Part shown: positions 21,149 to 33,076 of the stretch, piece by piece
How the letters are laid out: each line of letters begins with the position of its first letter
How positions within the stretch are numbered: the stretch's first letter is position 1
Assembly: GCA_022036555.1 (NCBI GenBank)
Contig: CM039129.1
Coordinates: 41,939,827 to 42,003,826 of the forward strand
Length of the DNA stretch: 64,000 nucleotides
DNA from: Microstegium vimineum
Taxonomy: Eukaryota > Streptophyta > Magnoliopsida > Poales > Poaceae
Direction: 5' to 3'
The notes under the pieces: model-generated
The model's database searches: none
What the model was told of the DNA's origin: nothing
Seen by the model: only the letters and a program-made list of their open reading frames with translations
Program-made: the position numbers and the translations under genes

Positions 21149-21965
21149 TCACACACATCTCACCACACCTCACACTTATTCGACAGGCCCAACTCCCGCT
21201 CGAGCCTGTCTCAGCGGCACACTACTCCTTCAGAGCACACTGCCGGATCATATATTAAACCAGAGGGAGAAGAGAAGACACCACCCTCTATCGGCGAAAC
21301 CGGTCATAGAAACAGGTCCATAGCCGACGAATTGGCTATGTATCGATCAATCAAACTGTACGACACTCTGCAGTATGTTATACAATACCACGGGTTCTGC
21401 CATCATCGACATCCGAAGTCGTCTAGGCTAGACCCCGGCCGCTTGCTAGCCTAGGTCGATGCCACCCTACCACTCAGCCCTGAGCCAACTCCACGTACCG
21501 CACGGGGTCGCTGAGACTGTGAGGCCTGGTAACCGGGCCCCGGGGGTTACCAACTGTCTCGAGAGGGTGTGTGACGTACTCCCGTACCTCTCTACACTAA
21601 TCTGCTTACTTCCAAGTAGTAGTGGCACTGCCCTACCAAGTAGTCCGGTCGTCTTCTACCCATTTCGAAGCAAGTGGCATGTAAGGTTTCCATGATTTGG
21701 GAAGCCAGGAAGTCCCTAATTGGCCAAGCAAGACATCTTCATCAATCCCCATGTCGTCACAGCATATCACTGTTCCGAGGTCACCCTCGGAACCTCCTTT
21801 CCGGTCCAATACCCGCCACAAGTACACAACTAGGATTGCCCAGGTAGCTCTCCCGGCAAGACTTGCCCAAGGCTCGTAGTCATTCTCACTTGGCTGACAA
21901 AACCCTCACCACACGCACCCAAGACTCACACAGCACTCGCCCCTCTTTTCCGGCACCACGTGCCT

Positions 21966-22001
21966 CATCATCATCATCATCATCATCTCATCAATATGTG
22001 A

Positions 22002-22036
<35 letters not shown>

Positions 22037-22039
22037 ATC
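21966..22039. repeat. (CAT)n and (AGT)n microsatellites
   Basis: TCATCATC... at 21966-21987 and GTAGTAGT... at 22003-22039, separated by 15 bp. Confidence 0.95.
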
Positions 22040-23078
22040 TTATATATAGAGCAAGCAAGTGTGCATCTATCTTATTGCGGGGTAGCAGGGTAAAGGTTTC
22101 GTCAAGGTAAAGGTTTGAGCAAATAAACTACCATGCAACCTATGCATTGCTTAATCATTCATTATTAGAAATGTAACATGTGAGCATGCGTAATAGGTTC
22201 TACGAGGGGGGTGGGGTGTGACACCTCCGTTGTCATCACCGAGGTCGTCGTTGTACTCGTAGTTACTCTCCTCAGTCAGGTCCTTCTCGTTCTCTGAAAC
22301 GAATACGCGAAATAGTCGCGTTAGCGACGTATAGAGAATCACACAAAGAACTATCAGAAAAATAAGAAGATTCAAATGCACACAAACATAGCTCCAACAT
22401 GTAGAGCTCATTTTTCTGAGAATTTTGATAGGTCGTTTGCAATTTTTGGACTTCGTATGCATTTACTGCGAATTTCCGAAGTTTAACTCATTTCTAAAAA
22501 TGGATAAATAGGGTTTAATACCAGCTGGGACACGTGTCACAATATGATTGGCTGGCTGACGTCGGCATGACGTCAGCATGACGTTACGTTGACAAGTCAA
22601 CATATCCGGGCTTTTAAGGGCCAGATTTGGATCGGGTCAGGGTCGGGCTTGGCCCGCCACGTGTCGCGCTCAGGTTGAGCTACGCGGCCAGGTCAGGCCT
22701 CCAACGGGCTCGATCTACACAGGGGTGTCCACCGTGCACCAGCACCTCCGGTCCACTGGACCACAGGCACAGTTCGTGGTGCACCAAGTGTACCAACTGT
22801 TTCCCATTCACAGGTTCATGTGAGCCGGGTTCACAGGGTTCGGGGCGGTCTACGTAGGGTGGTCCACCAGCATGCGTGTGGGGATGGCCCCACGCGCCAG
22901 TCACACGGTCTAGGCAGAGCGAGTCCACACCTTCTTCCACTCCTTTCCTTTTCCCCCCTTCTCCTTTCCCGCCACCACTACCGACGGCGGCACTGCTCCG
23001 GTGAGCAAGCTCAGGGCCCCGATGGCGATTCCGGGAACAAAATCAAAGGGCCGCTTATAGGTATCCTGCCATGGTGGT

Positions 23079-23776
23079 TGTTGGGTTTAGTCCCACATCG
23101 GTAATTGATGGTGGAGGGAGCGCAATATATAAGGCGGGGGCAACCCTCACCAATCAGGGCTAGTCTTTTGGGTTGAGTTAGGCCTGAGGCCTGGATATGT
23201 CGTGGGCTCCGATGGACCTGGGCCCGAGGGCGCCGGCTCGTGGGTATAGCGAGCTGGGCTGAATTCCGCTGCGCACCCTAACAAAGACTAGCTTGATAGG
23301 TGTGGGCTCCGGTGGATCTGGGCCCGAGGGCGCCGGCTCGTGGGTATAGCGAGTCGGGCCGGATTCCGCTGGGCACCCTAACAAGTGGTATCGGAACTCA
23401 TGGTTGGAAAAACCTAAATCTCAAGGGTCACATGTGACGGGGGAGCCCGTTAACGCTTGGAGGTCACACGGGTTGTGTGACAAGCGTTGGACTGGGGGAC
23501 TGAAAAACGTCTTCGGAGATCACATGGTATAGTGTGATGGAAGAGTTGAGTCTGATGTGTGACGGGGAGATTGTTGGGTTTAGTCCCACATCGGTAATTG
23601 ATGGTGGAGGGAGCACAATATATAAGGCGGGGAAACCCTCACCAATCAGGGCTAGTCTTTTGGGTTGAGTTAGGCCTGAGGCCTGGATATGTCGTGGGCT
23701 CCGGTGGACCTGGGACCGAGGGGTGCCGGCTCGTGGATATAGCGAGCTGGGCCGAATTCCGCTGCACACCCTAAGA
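23079..23776 (+). mobile_element. TRIM (miniature LTR retrotransposon)
   Basis: 5' LTR 23079-23283 and 3' LTR 23572-23776 are 205 bp each, nearly identical, and start TGTTGGGTTTAGTCCC. The LTR contains a TATA box (CAATATATAAGGC). A third, partial LTR copy (23284-23383) precedes the primer binding site TGGTATCGGAACTC at 23386-23399, which fits initiator tRNA-Met. Internal region is about 190 bp with no coding sequence; GTGACGGGGAGAT before the 3' LTR is the likely polypurine tract. Flanks GTGGT and GCGGT (23074-23078, 23777-23781) are a near-perfect target duplication. It relies on other elements for all proteins. Confidence 0.92.
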
Positions 23777-26122
23777 GCGGTCATCGTGGGGGTCTCGGTT
23801 TTTCGTGATTCGGCTTCGATCGACACCTGCTCAAGGGCAGGGCGGACGAGTTCACCGGTGGTTTCCCGATTCTGAAACAGGAAGTGACTAAGGCCGCAAT
23901 TGGAGTGGTGGAGGGTCACATGGCGATCACAGAAGCCGGTTAAAGCTATCATGAGGGTCCTCGGAGGTCGCTTGGGCACCTAACGCCGATGAGGTAGCTC
24001 GGCGGCGCTCGGCTTCACAAAACGGGAAGGCTGGGAGCTATCAGTGCCCAAATCGGTCTGCGCACAGCGCCATAGCACATCCAGTTTAGTGCGCGGGGCT
24101 GGTTGGTCGAACCACTGGGCTCCTCCACGGTCTGGCCACGGCGGCGGGCTCGCAGAGCACGGGAACGCCGCCATGTCGCGTGGCCAAGGCAACACGAGGG
24201 TCTTCGGCTTCAACCATCTAGGCTAGATGCTTCTGGTGGTCACAGTGAAGCTACACGGCTCGCCAATTTGTCTGGTGGGGTCGTCTACGGTCGAGAACGA
24301 GGCTCGTCGCGACGGCATGGCGTCGCGCACAACCATGGCGGCTCGTCGGTTCCTTGGTCAGGAGTCACTGATCGGAACGCGAGGCCTTGGCTTGCGCGCA
24401 AGGCATCACGCGCCCGGTTCAGCATGCCAGGTTGTCAAGGCGGTTCACAGGGCTCTGGTTAGCCCTGTCCTCGTCGGCGAGTTCACCGAACTCGGATATG
24501 GCAACGATCTGTGTGGCCAAGGTCTTGGGGGCACTTGGGGGTCTCATCATCTAGCCGAGGGTCTCTGGGGGGTCAAGGTGGTGCTCCATGGCCGGTTGGT
24601 TTGGACAGCGAGGTCTCGGGACGTTGGGAACGTGCGTGTCATGGTGGCGTGGTAGCGACGCGTGGCCATGGCAGTCATCATGCTCGCCACCGCGTTTCAG
24701 GGTCCAGGGGGGTCAGTTGAGTCTAGGGAGGGTCGTTCTGTGTTTGTGGGTGCGTGCGTGTCCATGGGGCTAATCCGGGGAGACCTCGTCGCGCTCCCAG
24801 GTTGGGAACGGCTTCGAGCACTCCGGTAAGGTCGCGTGCTCCAGAGCTTGGTGGGTTCACGGTGTGTACCTTGCGTCTGAGGAAGATGGGCTAGCGATGC
24901 AGTGGAGTGGCGTCGCAGTGGAGCACCGGAAGCCGTGCAATGCAGCGCCCGCTCGACATCGTCGACGAAGCACGCCGGACTCCGGCGTCCTCCGACGCGG
25001 CACGTCTCCTTCTTCTTCCTCGGTTCTTCTCCACTCCTTCCTCTGCTTCTCCCTCTTGTGTTTCTGGGTAGCGTGTGGGTGTGCGTTCGTTGCCGCAGCA
25101 CGGCTGTGTACTAGGAAACCCTAGCGTTACTGGGAGGGGGTCTTATAGGCCTCGGCCATGGGTGAGGGTGAAGCTTCTGCCGAGTCTGCGATCCGAGGGA
25201 TGGGGAGTTCGGTGGCCAATCCAAGGGCTTCTAGGATCTTCTTGGGCACCACGATGAAGGGGGGACACCCAGGGGACAAGGCGGGGGCAAGGTCACGCCG
25301 ATCGCGTGGGCGCGCCAGAGGTCGTTGCGGCCTGTTGATGCCAGCCGAGCGCGGCGACGTCACACAGCCGCGCGTGGGTGCGCTTCCGCGTGAGGAAGAA
25401 GGTCCACAGTGGATGGAGGCGGGTCCAGCGGTCAGTGGCGATGGGAGAGGGGGCGCCAGCCATGCGGTGCGCGCGTGCGTTGGGCCCGCAGGTCAGCGGC
25501 ACAGCGAGTGGGTGCGCGGGTGCGCGAGCAGCTGCGCGCGGTGATGGGCCAGCGCGTTTGCGGGCCGGCTGGTGCGCTTTGCGGGCCCAAGAGGGGTCCT
25601 CTGTTGGGCTTGGCAGACCGGGGTGAGCAGACCGGTTGGGTTGGTCTGATTCAGGCCTAAGTCTTTTGCATTTCTCCTTTTTCCCTTTTCTTTATTCCTT
25701 TAGTATTTGTGTACCTATGTGTATATGTATAGGTGTTTATATATTCTTGAACCATACATATACATATATATGTGTCTATATCTATATGGGTGTTTAATTA
25801 TGTATATGTATATATTTATATGCATATCCACATATGTATAATTGTATACATATGTATATGTACATATATGTAGATGTGTTTACTTATCCACAAGTTTGGG
25901 GTTAGCAAAACATAGTAAAAGGATCAAGACCCAAACCAGGCAAGGAATGTACTATGACATGAGATCAATATTAGTATAAGTGCAATTGGATCTAGGGTTA
26001 GGTGTTAACCAAGTTTAGAATGCTAAGTCAAGCATAACATCCATCAAACATAGTAATGTTTAGACAAAAAATTTGTAGTTGGTATTTTCTAAGTGTGTCA
26101 AATTTTCGGATGTTACATATCC

Positions 26123-27169
26123 CATCCGGCCTGTGGTAAAGGCCAAGACCCTTCGTGCAGTGTAGGGCTGTAGGCCTTTGCAAACACAACCGAAACCAAA
26201 ACATGGAATAGGAAAAAGTGCAGAGTTTCATGGGTCCTTTTTATTGATTTCTTTTCTCATAACCTTCTCCTTTTATGATTTGTTCCCTGTTCATTGGACC
26301 TTGAAATTTAAATTATTACAGGAAAAAGCAAGCATTAACAGAAGATTTTTGAACCTGTATGTACATGTATATTGGCACGTACTAGCCATGTATATTGAAC
26401 CACAGTGTGTTAGAGCAAAATAAAGCAACCTGGTATTATTTGCCTCGACCGAGAAATATCTATGTGTGATGATTATCTGCATCTTTAGATGTCGTGAATG
26501 TTTATACTAGCATTCATCAAATTTACATATCAATTTGTAAGTAAATAGTGACTCTACCAAATATTATTTTGTTTGACCAAATTTATAGCAGAGAAGGGTA
26601 TTAACAAGGGATTTCCCACAAATACGCCATATTGAAAGGAAAAGGAAAATGAAAATAAATATTTGATAACTTGTAATATATAAAAATTTAAAACAGTCTA
26701 CTAGGTTGGTCCACTGTAATATATCAATTTGAAGTTACATGTGTTTTTCCACATTTAAGAGCAGATTATTACCTAGTCCCTCGTTTGGATGATGCGATAT
26801 AGAAACAAAAACATGGCAAGCATCAGATGAAAATGTGATATAATAGGTAATCAACATGGACTGTAGAACTCACGTTACAATGTTGTTAGTCTCTGCAGCT
26901 ATATATGGAGACACCAAGCTGATGTTAGTTACAAGCTACAATCTTGTCATATCCTCTGTTATATATGAAGGTACCAACCTCGCTCTACTCACTTCGATTA
27001 CTATTGGACTTTAAGCCTCCCACAAAGGGGATTATTGCTGTAGTTGTATGGTCCTCGTGCTAGGTACAATGGATACGCAGCGGCCTCCACAAAGCACTTT
27101 GTTTGCAAAAACTGCAGTATTGGATGCGTTCATTCCTGATGTATTTCATACCTACACTCTGACCTCAAG
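26123..27169. other. Downstream part of a PHAS unit and spacer
   Basis: 26205-26440 resembles the region after P13 (42070-42240) and P14: CATAACCTTCTCCTT, TGGACCTTGAAATTT, and AACCTGGTATTATTTGCC near 26428. It is therefore the far end of the unit that the large LTR separated from P11. No gene. A weak site-like string at 26960 is discussed under rejected items. Confidence 0.45.
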
Positions 27170-27189
27170 CACTACTACAGAAACGGCAA

Positions 27190-27440
27190 TCACTGTCGGC
27201 CCATCACTGCCGGTTTTGTTGGGCCGGCAGTGATGTCTCTTCACTGCCGGTTCATCCTCTGACAGGCCCCTAATTATTGGGGGCAGGGGCTGAACCGGCA
27301 GTGAAACACCACATCACTGCCGGTTCGTGGCTTGAACCGGCAGTGATGCCTCTCGGCCTTATCACTGCCGGTTTAAGCCACCAACCGGCAGTGATGTGGT
27401 GTTTCACTGTCGGTTCGTGGCTGGAACCGGCAGTGATGTT
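27190..27440. repeat. CACTA 5' subterminal repeat array
   Basis: About ten copies of TCACTGCCGGTT / AACCGGCAGTGA in both orientations, the expected binding sites of the element's own DNA-binding protein. Confidence 0.9.
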
Positions 27441-28165
27441 GGGTACAGTATAAAGCACGCGATCTCCTCTCTCCCTCCTCTGCCCAACAGTACCCAGCAG
27501 TGCTCGGAGCTCCCTCTCTCCATTGTTGCGGCTGGTGGATTTCTTGATCTCCATTTTTTGCTCATCTTCACTCTTGGATCCTCATATCTTCTTTCTCTTG
27601 GTTAGTAACAAGCATAATTCTTTAGAATTGTTGGTTTACATTGTTTTTGTGCGTAAATCTATAGTTTAGAGCTATGCTAGTTTTCATGATCAAGAAGAGA
27701 GATGTTGCAATTTGTGTCAAGTTTTTGTACCTTTTAGATCCAAAAGTATTTAGAAAAATTGTAGCACTTTGTTTTTATTGGCAAATTATTGTATAATCAT
27801 TGAGTAGCTAGGTTCGAAAGATTCGTCTCGAAAATTATGGATAAAAATTGTAATTAGTTATATTTATTACTTATATTTAATACTCCATGCATGTATTAAA
27901 GATTTGATGGGATATGGAATATATAGATTCGGTATTTATTACTTATATTTAATACTCCATGCATGCATGCATTTAATATTTACATTTAATACTCTATGCA
28001 TGCATTTAATACTCGCATTTAATACTCCATGCGTCCACCTATTTTGTTGTCTCATTTTTTATAGCGCGACCAAATTCAAATTATAAAGAAAAAAATATTG
28101 TTCAAAAAGCTCCTATTAATATGTTCCTATATTTTCTCTGCTCTGTCCATTTTATCAGTGCAGAC

Positions 28166-31100
28166 ATGGCTCGAGGGTGGATGTACGATCTGTCACATAC
28201 AGACCCACGATACTTGACGGGCATCGACGATTTCATCAAGCGAGCTAGAGCCAATGCTGGGGACTTACATCTTGTATTCTGTCCATGCAAAGACTGCAAG
28301 AATACGAGAAAATAGGGCGACGTGGAACATATACGTTTGCACTTGATCACAAGGGGTTCATGAGAAACTACACGATTTGGACTTTGCATGGGGAGGTTGG
28401 TCAAAATGCTAATGATGATGTGCTCATGCCTAGTGTATCTCTGAATGCATTATTGTCTGTTCATGAGTACACAGAACATGTGCCTACTAATGATGATGTA
28501 TTTATGAATACATTAGCTGACGACACTGAGGAAAATGATGGCATTTCACAGCTTCTACATGATGTGCATGGGGATTCCTTAGTGCTTCATAGTTGAAAAA
28601 ACTGGAGATGATGAGAAAGGATGCAAAAACACCATTGTTTCCGTGCTGCCCAATAAGCAAACTGGAAGCCAACATCATGTGATAAAGGCTTCGATAACTT
28701 GTTAGTTATACTACATAAACTGTTCCTGGAGGTCGAGTTAGCAGAAATGACTTACCTTGCGAAGCAAATGGTTTGCCCAATTGGCCTCGAGGTTGAGAAA
28801 ATCCACGCGTGTTTCAACGACTGCATATTGTACCATGGAGAGAAATACAAAGACTTGGATGCATGTCCCAAGTGTAAAACTCCCCGATACAAGCAAGGGC
28901 CATCAAATGATGGAAGCAAGACTAGAGGAGGGTCAGTAAAGTCCGTATGGTATTTTCCTATAGCTCCACAAGTGCATAGGTTGTTTCCAAATGAGAAGTT
29001 AGCCAAGATGTTGCGTTGGCACGGCGAAGAGCGAAAGAAAGATTCAATGATGAGACACCCCGCCGATGGGTCGGACTGGAGGACTATCAACACTATGTTC
29101 TATAAGAACATCGGTAGAGAGGTAAGGCATCTATGGTTTGCTTTGAGCACGGATGGGATGAACCTATTTGGCCAGGTGAGAACCAATCATAGCACTTGGC
29201 CAGTGACGCTATATATATACAACCTTTCACCCTGGCTTTGTATGAAACGGGCATACGTCCAAATGCCATTACTAATCCAAGGACCAAGACAACCTAGTAA
29301 TGATGTGCTTCTACAACCAGTGATCGATGAACTACTACAGATGTGGGAGACGTGTGTAAAGGATGTCTGGGATGAGTAAAAAAAGAACATGTCATGGTAA
29401 AGGTTGTACTTATTGCTACAATCACCGACCTACCAGGGCGAGGTTCCTTGCCTGGAGAGAAGACAAAAGGATACACTGGGTGTGTCGAGTGCTTGGACGA
29501 GACTAATGCTACACATCTACCAAAAAACAGGAAGATGGTCTACATGGGGCACCGTAGGTTCCTACGTCGTGATCACCCTTACCGTAGGAATACAAAAGAT
29601 TTTAATAGGACTACTGAGAAACGTGGACCTCCAAAGTATCGAGACGGGAAACAGCTGCTTCAACAATTAAGCAAACTCACAAATGTTGTCCTTGGGAAGG
29701 GGACGGGGCAGTAGCAGCGCCAACCGATATTATCTGGAAGAAAAAATCAATCTTCTGGAAACTACCTTACTGGTCACTTTTGAGTGTACGTCACTGTCTT
29801 GATCCAATGCACATAACTAAAAACGTGTGCGGTAACACGCTTAACACGTTGATGAACATCGGGGAACAAGCAAGGATTCTCTCACGACACGCTTGGACAT
29901 GCAACACCTGGGCCTCAGGAAGGAGTTGCACCCAGTAACTCTTGAGAATGACCACTTGAAACTTCCGGTGGCATCATGGACACTGAAAAAGGAGGAAAAA
30001 GAAATGCTTATATGTTTCTTCAACGATCTCAAAGTACCGAGTGGCTACTGTGGGAACCCCAAGAGGCTAGTTAACCTGAGAGAACTTAAGTTTAACTATG
30101 GTTCTATGAAGGCCCATGTCTATCATGTCATAATGACTCAGCTGCTCCCATTTGCTTGCGAGGTATCCTCCCTGACAAGGTCCGTGCTCCAATCATAAAG
30201 TTGTGTTCGTTCTTCAACGCTATCTCTGAAAAGGTCATTGAAGTGGACAGGCTAGACCGCGTGAAGCAGGAGATAGCCGAGATTATATGCAGGCTTGAGA
30301 TGCATTTCCCACCGACTTACTTCGACATTTCAGTGCATCTACTTGTTCATCTTGTGGATCAAATAAAAGCCCTCGGCCCAATTTACCTACACCAGATGTT
30401 TCCTTTCGAGAGACTCATGAAAGTTTTTAGGCAGTATGTTAGGAATAAATTCAGACCAGAAGGGAGCATGGTAGAAGAATGGTCAACAGAGGAGTCTATT
30501 GAGTTCTCCATATATTATCTGGACATCAAGCGGGTCGGAGTTCCAGTATCTCATCATGATGGAAGACTAGGGGGCAAAGGAACAATAGGTGAGAAAGCTG
30601 TCAAAATAGAAAAAATGGTCTCCTTCAGACAAGCACACTTCGCTGTTCTCCAACAGGCCGACGGTGTGATGGCATACATTGATGAGCACAAACAGTTACT
30701 GCAAAGGAAGCACATCGGTAGGTCACAGGCTTGGCTTGAGAAAAAACATAAGGAGGAATTCGGTGAGTGGTTTCGACGCTAAAGGCTAGGAATGGTGACG
30801 GGATGTCAGCTAGATCTCTTAGCCCCCGGACCTTCGACTACGCTAATGATGTACCAAGGATTTGAAATAAATGATTTTACATTTTACACGAAAAAACAGG
30901 ATGGAAAGAGCACCAACCAAAATAGTGGTGTTCGTTTCGACGCCCACGATGAGTACGACACGGTGGTGGCAACATACTATGGTTTCATAGATGAGATATG
31001 GGAGCTAGACTATGGACATCAGTTGAAAGTTACTCTTTTCCATTGTCTGTGGGTTCGGCTGAATGAAATCAACACCGACAAGGATGGGTTCACTACCGTT

Positions 31101-31388
31101 GATCTATCCAAGACCGCATATAGAGATGATCCCTTCGTCCTTTCAAAGGATGTTTTGCAAATCTTCTATGCAAGGGATAACAATACAAATGGAAGACGAC
31201 ATGTAGTATTGTAAGGCAAAAGGAAGATTGTCGGTGTCGACGGAGTGACAGACGAAGAAGACTACAAAGGTTATGAAAAAATGACTCTTTTTGGGGCGGA
31301 CGTTACCCTACATGTACTTGAAGAGGGTGACGAACCTGCTTACCTCCGGAGTGATCACGATAAGGCCATCATTGTGCCTGCACCGTGA
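28166..31388 (+). pseudogene. CACTA transposase (TNP2-like, Transposase_21), broken
   Basis: Catalyses excision and insertion of CACTA elements in the nucleus when intact. Domains in order: transposase-associated N-terminus MARGWMYDLS ... CPCKDCKNTRK (28166-28312); GFMRNYTIWTLHGE (about 28354-28395); TNP2 core with CILYHGEKYKDLDACPKCKTPRY (28824-28892), RHLWFALSTDGMNLFG (29126-29173), WPVTLYIYNLSPWLCMKRAY (29199-29258) and LLIQGPRQP, then DLPGRGSLPGEKTKGYTGC and HRRFLRRDHPYRRN (29429-29595); DUF4218 (about 30180-30620, YLHQMFPFERLMKVF); DUF4216 (about 30858-31388, YYGFIDEIWELDY). It is interrupted by a TAG at 28313-28315, frame changes near 28310, 28600-28700, 29380-29400, 29710 and 30150-30180, and a TAA at 31212-31214 that leaves 57 sense codons readable beyond it. 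Enough lesions to be inactive; domain order is complete. Confidence 0.9.
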
Positions 31389-31522
31389 ATTGTTAGAGCA
31401 TCATAAACTATGTAATCCTTAATGAAATGTTGTTTTAGTAATTTGCATCGAATTTGAGATCATATGGAATTGTAGATTGATGAGTTGTACCACGTTGTTG
31501 ATTGATGTATGCCATGTCAAAA

Positions 31523-31855
31523 GGAATTAAAAAACTATAAAGAACTAGACCTTGGGTGTATAAGCAATAATGTAGAGCTCCTCAAAACTAGCAAAAACTA
31601 TGTTGGAAGATTTTCAACTTCTATTCAAATTTTTGGAGTAATTACAACGGGGGTAATTGGATTTTAAACCCTTATTCAAATTCAAAATGGAATTCAAAAA
31701 CTATAAAGAATTAGACCTTGAGTGTATAAGAAATAATGTAGATCTCCTCAAAACTAGCAAAAGCTATGTTGGAAGATTTTCAACTTCTATTCAAATTTTT
31801 GGAGTAATTACAAAGGGGGTAATTGAATTTTAAACCCTCATTCAAATTCAAAATG
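31523..31855. repeat. Tandem repeat, 2 x 166 bp, in CACTA element
   Basis: Units start GGAATTAAAAAACTATAAAG (31523) and GGAATTCAAAAACTATAAAG (31689); a third unit starts at 31855 and then diverges. Located between transposase and second gene. Confidence 0.9.
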
Positions 31856-32009
31856 GAATTCAAAAACTATAAAGAATTTGAATATGCTCCTTCAGCAAAA
31901 GTTGTAGAGAATTAAAAATTATGCAACTTCTATGTTTGGAGTTTTTCAAGTTCTAGTGAAAAATCAGGAGTAATTTGAATTCTAAAGAAAAAGGCAAATT
32001 TAAAAAAAT

Positions 32010-32220
32010 ACACACATCACTGCCGGTTATAGAGCAACCGACAGTGATGTGCCTCTATCACTGCCGGTTAGTAATTACTAACCGACAATGATGCGTGCAC
32101 TCATCACTGTCGGTTGATAAGAACCGGCAGTGATGCTCCCTCATCACTGTCGGTTCTTCTTACAAACCAGCACTAATAGGGGACATCACTGTCGGTTTGT
32201 AATAAGAACCGGCAGTGATA
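32010..32220. repeat. Internal CACTA subterminal-type array
   Basis: Copies of ATCACTGCCGGTT and AACCGGCAGTGATG as at the 5' end. Their place between the two genes is unusual; they could mark the junction of two elements. A TATA-like CTATTTAAAGAAC follows at 32227-32239. Confidence 0.85.
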
Positions 32221-32279
32221 TGCCACCCTATTTAAAGAACTAGCGCGCGTCCGAAAATTTCAGACGCGCGCCCGTTCCA

Positions 32280-32720
32280 CACTTAGCCATTATGCTCGAG
32301 CCCGAGCTCGCCACTGCACGCCGCCGCCGCCGCCCCCTGGACCTCGATGACCTCGACGCTGCGAGGAGCTCCCTCCACTCCGCCGCTCTGCTCTGCTCGA
32401 CGCCGCAACTGCACGCCGCCGCCGCCCGCTCTGCTCTGCTTGACGCACGTCGCCGCGAGGAGCTCCCTCCACTGCACGCCACCGCCGCCCGCTCTGCTCG
32501 ACGTCGTGACACCGCTAGTCGACGTCGCCCAGGACCGCCAGGGCCGCCACGACATCGTCGGCCGCCACATTCACGCCGCAGGAGCACAGGAGCAGGAGCA
32601 GGAGCACGTAGAGGAGCGCGAAATCCGGCCCTCACCTCCACGAAGGTGTTCGACGAAATGTGTACATGGACCTGCTCTGCTTTAGCTTGCTTTCTTGGCA
32701 TGGAGATAGATGATGAGATG
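32280..32720. other. GC-rich segment upstream of the Ulp1 gene
   Basis: Imperfect repeats of GCACGCCGCCGCC and CGCTCTGCTCTGCT. It gives open frames on both strands but no family match. Possibly the 5' untranslated part of the second CACTA gene. Confidence 0.35.
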
Positions 32721-32779
32721 AATTGAAGGAGGGAGAGAAAGGGAGGAGATGGAATGCCATAAAGAAAAATCATATATCG

Positions 32780-33045
32780 AGATAGAGATAGAGAGAAAGA
32801 GAGAGATGGATTACATATAACTAGAGATATAGATAGAGGATAGATAGAGATAGAGATAGAGAGAGAGAGAGAGAGTTAGAGATATACAATCATATATATG
32901 CCATCTCGTTATATATACAATCATTTATTTCATGATATATGGTATGCTTGTAAACTCTTTGATCACTTATAGATATATAGATAGATAGAGATAGAGAGAT
33001 AGATAGAGATAGAGAGATAGAGAGAGAAAGATACATACATATACA
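32780..33045. repeat. GATA/GAGA microsatellite tract
   Basis: Two blocks (32780-32883, 32970-33040) of AGATAGAGAT and GAGAGAGA units. Confidence 0.9.
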
Positions 33046-33076
33046 TGTCATCTCTTTATTTCATATTGTGGCTACC

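Larger units (their letters stand above)
20613..26117 (-). mobile_element. Large solo LTR (or LARD-type element) on minus strand, with nested TRIM
   Basis: Read on minus it starts TGTAACATCCGAAAATT at 26117 and ends GGGTTGTTTCA at 20613. Flanking 5-bp duplication TATCC at 20608-20612 and 26118-26122 shows that both ends belong to one insertion. Without the nested TRIM it is about 4.8 kb. On minus a TATA-like CCTATAAGACC lies at about 25143-25153. It holds microsatellites (ATTCC, CAT, AGT) and a cluster of TGACGT motifs at 22555-22590. No gag/pol motif was seen. Overall plan (GC-rich first half, AT-rich rest) matches the LTRs at 9284 and 42277, so I favour a solo LTR of a related family. Confidence 0.8.

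Noticed and set aside
26960..26992. Possible further PHAS site (TATATATGAAGGTACC, then CTCGCTCTACTCAC)
   Set aside because: It resembles the site plus extension but needs a gap and several changes, and no leader motifs precede it. Could be a dead unit; not counted.
32240..32773. 177-residue minus-strand frame
   Set aside because: Low-complexity Arg/Ala/Ser-rich translation of GC-rich repeats overlapping the CACTA gene on the other strand; no domain.
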